A stretch of DNA of 64,000 nucleotides. Source: CBDFKY01 sp965248995 (lineage in GTDB: Bacteria > Pseudomonadota > Alphaproteobacteria > Rickettsiales > UBA998). The stretch is taken from assembly GCA_965248995.1 (NCBI GenBank), contig CBDFKY010000006.1, positions 1 to 64,000 on the forward strand, read 5' to 3'. Below, one piece after another: positions 61,413-64,000 of the stretch; within the stretch, counting starts at the first letter, position 1; the number at the start of each line of letters is the position of its first letter. The position numbers and the translations under genes are program-made. Below the pieces are notes generated by a model, which was given only the letters and a program-made list of their open reading frames with translations, made no database searches and was not told the DNA's origin.

Positions 61413-62515
61413 GCGGCCTGCTCCCGGTAGAGCAGGATACGTTTCCAGTCCGTATCCGGCGTCTGCAGGCGCCAGATGAAACCGTCCAGCGCGTAATGCG
61501 TCAGTTGCGGCAGGGCGAGCATGGGCACCAGCAAGGCGAGGGTTTCCTTGTCCTCGATCAACGGGAGAAACCGGAAAGGCGAAAACAGGCGTGCATGTTC
61601 CCGCCATACCAGCCCGTCCCATAGTCCTTCTTCCAGATAGGCGAGCGTTACCAGCAGCCCGATGAATACCGGCAGCATGGAGAGGGTGAAAAATCTCGGG
61701 GATTTCAGAACGCCGAACAGGGTGTGTCCCGGTTCCATCCTTCCCTGATTGCGCCCGTATATCCAGACCAGCGCCGTATAGGGAATGCCGTGCGCCACCA
61801 CGTTGGCGGCGGTGAACGCCAGATCACTGTCGAACGTGATGATACCTGTCCACCAGGAAGCAGCCGTTGTGATCAGCAGAGCGTTTTTGGGAATGTTGAG
61901 AGCACGGCTTCTGAGGGTTACCCAGCTCTCTTTCGCAACGTAGGCCAGCAGCACCGACACATAAGATACCAGCGCCGCCTGATCCAGAAGAGGAGCGGAC
62001 AGGGGAAAGAAATCCCCCTCGACGAACCAGTCGAACCGGCGCGGCATATGGGTATGCCAGTAGATCAGCGGATAGATGGTCGCCAGGTAGATGGCGGCTT
62101 TGTCCGTCAGGCGGAACAGCGGGGGGTGCATGCTTTCCCTCCGGGCGTAGAGCATCATGAAACCATATTGCTGGCGGATGAAGTGAAAGACGGCGAGGTA
62201 AGCGATTGCCCGCCAGAAGAGGAGCGCGTCCAGACGATAGAGCAGGGTGCCGACCATCCAGCAGAGGAGCGGGGTGAGCGTGTAGAGCGCCCTACGCGCC
62301 CGGAATTCCTGCCGGTCGGCATAGGTGCGAAACAGCGTGGCGTAGACATGCGCGACGTCCACGCCGACGATCAACAGGCCCCACAGCCACGGCGGCAGTG
62401 TTTCCGCCGTGGCTATGACTGGATGCAGGCATAGGAGGGCGACGGTAATTATCAGCGCGGGCGCCAGGATGAACGCGCCGTCCGCCGTCCGGCATACGAT
62501 CCAGGGTTGTTTCAT
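61409..62515 (-). CDS. polytopic membrane protein in the speD operon
   Basis: The ATG at 62515 overlaps the upstream oxidoreductase stop. The 368-residue protein has about ten hydrophobic helices (AFILAPALIITVALLCLHPV, LWGLLIVGVDVAHVYATLFR, MLPVFIGLLVTLAYLEEGLW) and histidines in helices (AYLAVFHFIRQQYGFMMLYA; NVVAHGIPYTALVWIYGRNQ; LPQLTHYALDGFIWRL). It is not recognised as a named family. The fixed histidines could bind a metal or heme, but that is inference. It is coupled to speD and the FAD enzyme. Confidence 0.75.
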   Translation of the reverse strand: MKQPWIVCRTADGAFILAPALIITVALLCLHPVIATAETLPPWLWGLLIVGVDVAHVYATLFRTYADRQEFRARRALYTLTPLLCWMVGTLLYRLDALLFWRAIAYLAVFHFIRQQYGFMMLYARRESMHPPLFRLTDKAAIYLATIYPLIYWHTHMPRRFDWFVEGDFFPLSAPLLDQAALVSYVSVLLAYVAKESWVTLRSRALNIPKNALLITTAASWWTGIITFDSDLAFTAANVVAHGIPYTALVWIYGRNQGRMEPGHTLFGVLKSPRFFTLSMLPVFIGLLVTLAYLEEGLWDGLVWREHARLFSPFRFLPLIEDKETLALLVPMLALPQLTHYALDGFIWRLQTPDTDWKRILLYREQAA

Positions 62516-64000
62516 AACGACGACCGGTAGGGATGGGAGAGATGCGTCATCAGCCGCTCCGCCGCCGCGACGCCATGGTGGTTGGCTTCCTCGAAGATCG
62601 AAATGCCGCTCATATCGGAATGGGCGTAGAAAAACGGGGGGGACTGCTTCAATGCCGCCCGGCGCGCCTCGCCCCACAGGAAGCCGGGTGACGGGCGGAT
62701 CATGCCATGTCCCCACAGCCATACGTCGAGGCGTGCTACGCGGCCTTTCAGTTCGGGATGGACGTGCAGCAGTTCCCTCAGGACGATATCGCACCATGCC
62801 TCGTAAGGCCGCCCCAGCATCTGCGCGCGGGCTTCCCTGGGCGGCAGGTGGGACAGCGGCCAGTAGTAGGTCAGCACCGTTTCCGCCTGCAGGCGGTTGA
62901 GGTTCTGGTGCGTCGCGACGACGTAGCCCAGCAGTTCGCTGTCATAAATCATGTTGTCCCACGCCAGGGGTACGCCCCTGCCGCGCGGCAGGGTGCGGAG
63001 CGTGACGTTGGCCACCATCCACGGGCTGTAGTGAAAGGCGCTTATGTCCGTGCCGGTCGGCAGTAAGCGTTCGGCCACGAAGCGCGGAGCAGCGAAGATA
63101 ACCGTGTCCGTATCCGCTTGCGTCGTGTGGTTCGTGGCGGTGTTCCAGTAACGCACGGTCGCGCCGCCTTCGCGCTGCGCCACCTGGAATGCCAGGGCTC
63201 CGGTATGGAGATGCCCGGCCAGCCGCTCTTTCAGCCGGCGTACGATCCAGCCGTTGCCTTCCGGCCAGGCCACCACGGTCTGCCGCCCGGCGTTGGCCGC
63301 TTCGCCGCTGCGTCCGGCGAAATAGTGAATTCCCGCCCATGCCGATACGTCTTCGGCGGTCGCGCCGTAATCGTCGCGGCAGCAGTAATTCACATACCAT
63401 TGCAGATACGTCGAATCCCAGCCGTTCTGAGCCAGATATTCCGCCATGCTGATAGTATCGAGCGCGCGCAGGTGCGGATCGGCGGAGCTTTTATCGACGG
63501 GGATGGCGAACGCCTTCTGGCCGTCGCGTCCTCTCAGTCCTTTGAAATGCTCCATCGCCGCGAAGAAGGTGCGGTACTGCTCCCTGTCCGCGTCACCGAT
63601 GCCCGCCCGCGGCACGAGGCCTTCCTGCCAGCGGCCCTGAAGGAAAAGCCGCTCGTGCGGATCGGCGCTGAGGTAATAGTCGTTATAGACCGGTTTGCCG
63701 TCTTCCTCGCCAGTGATGATGCCCAGCTCGCGGAACAGTTCATGCGCGGCGGTTGATTCCCGGTTCAGTAGCGGCACGTAATGCGCACCCCACGGGTATG
63801 CGGAAACGGCGTTTTGTCCGTAGCCCGCGTTGCCGCCTACGTCGTTTTCCAGTTCCAGCAGGATAAAATCGTCGAAGCCGGACCGTTTCAATTTCCAGGC
63901 CGCCGACAGCCCGGCGATGCCGCCGCCGATGATCACGGTTTTGTGCCGGATTGTCCGCGTCTGTGCCGGGAAGGTTCCCTCCCGCAACTTATGGCCGACC
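62512..64000 (-). CDS. FAD-dependent amine oxidase/desaturase-like oxidoreductase (5' end may lie outside window)
   Basis: A frame of at least 491 residues opens at a TTG (63987) and remains open to the edge, so the start is uncertain. The dinucleotide fold is KTVIIGGGIAGLSAAWKLKR, followed by FILLELENDVGGNAGYGQNA. The C-terminal FAD motif is PPFFYAHSDMSGISIFEEAN. The overall layout is that of flavin amine oxidase or phytoene-desaturase relatives. The substrate is unknown; a link to polyamines is suggested only by the downstream speD in the same operon. Confidence 0.8.
   Translation of the reverse strand, partial: VGHKLREGTFPAQTRTIRHKTVIIGGGIAGLSAAWKLKRSGFDDFILLELENDVGGNAGYGQNAVSAYPWGAHYVPLLNRESTAAHELFRELGIITGEEDGKPVYNDYYLSADPHERLFLQGRWQEGLVPRAGIGDADREQYRTFFAAMEHFKGLRGRDGQKAFAIPVDKSSADPHLRALDTISMAEYLAQNGWDSTYLQWYVNYCCRDDYGATAEDVSAWAGIHYFAGRSGEAANAGRQTVVAWPEGNGWIVRRLKERLAGHLHTGALAFQVAQREGGATVRYWNTATNHTTQADTDTVIFAAPRFVAERLLPTGTDISAFHYSPWMVANVTLRTLPRGRGVPLAWDNMIYDSELLGYVVATHQNLNRLQAETVLTYYWPLSHLPPREARAQMLGRPYEAWCDIVLRELLHVHPELKGRVARLDVWLWGHGMIRPSPGFLWGEARRAALKQSPPFFYAHSDMSGISIFEEANHHGVAAAERLMTHLSHPYRSSL

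Noticed and set aside
1..64000. Search for tRNA and rRNA genes
   Set aside because: I saw no T-loop/acceptor-stem combinations or rRNA segments that I could support by eye; short tRNAs could still be missed.

Overview
The window looks like a chromosome segment of an alphaproteobacterium with roughly 55-60 percent GC. The evidence is gene content and order: a rimP-nusA-ylxR-infB-rbfA-truB-rpsO translation cluster, complex I genes nuoC-D-E-F, an alphaproteobacterial-type Nfu protein, CcmC, FliI, a NodT-type efflux outer-membrane factor and a bacterial class A RNase P RNA. I cannot name the order or genus. Fragmented operons, several frameshifted genes, truncated gene tails and many small repeats suggest a genome that has been reshaped by small mobile elements; part of the frameshifting could also be sequencing error.

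Layout. 1-2173: a partial secreted GH51 arabinofuranosidase and a MarR-like tail (both minus strand) meet an IbpA/Hsp20-like tail (plus strand) near 2035, a possible recombination or assembly junction. 2242-3060: rnpB with its promoter, then two copies of a 117-bp twin-hairpin element. 3087-9612: ccmC, fliI, a YSC84-type lipid-binding protein, csbD, a chemoreceptor tail, photolyase, nfuA. 9628-14114: cell-wall amidase and RNase E. 14580-16824: three unrecognised secreted proteins, two followed by terminators. 17389-24415: lipid A/LPS functions (msbA, waaA, frameshifted lpxK), a frameshifted amino-acid permease and a nucleotide-sugar 6-dehydrogenase. 24515-26442: glycosyltransferase and small unknown genes. 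26605-35853: the rimP to rpsO cluster, interrupted by a trypsin-like protease, an unknown gene, a hairpin element and an AT-rich reverse-strand gene. 35853-37696: SMR-like membrane protein, queF and unknown proteins. 37841-44481: nuoC, D, E, F interleaved with unrelated genes (DUF2442 pair, MscS, an HExxH protein); nuoA/B and nuoG are not adjacent. 44487-46080: lipoprotein gene hit by an IS630-type element, then a 141-bp MITE. 46140-51950: tripartite RND efflux system. 52035-58692: unknown protein, glycogen-debranching-like glycosidase, second MITE copy, decayed RTX protein, and an internally deleted IS1595-type element. 58920-60870: lemA and two TPM-domain proteins. 61038-64000: speD, a membrane protein and an FAD oxidoreductase in one overlapping operon.

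The most unusual signal is a family of TA-flanked twin-hairpin elements (about 113 bp plus a TA duplication; six clear copies). Each is two palindromes centred on CGTACG joined by an 11-nt AT-rich spacer. Deleting the element at 57219-57335 while keeping one TA exactly restores the reading frame of the RTX gene, which is direct evidence for insertion with TA duplication; another copy has replaced the stop codon of speD. Other hairpins of different sequence but the same architecture occur at 7288, 10938, 31136 and 60879. An IS630-type transposase, a family that also targets TA and whose right end here starts with the same TATAGT, lies in the window and is a candidate mobiliser.
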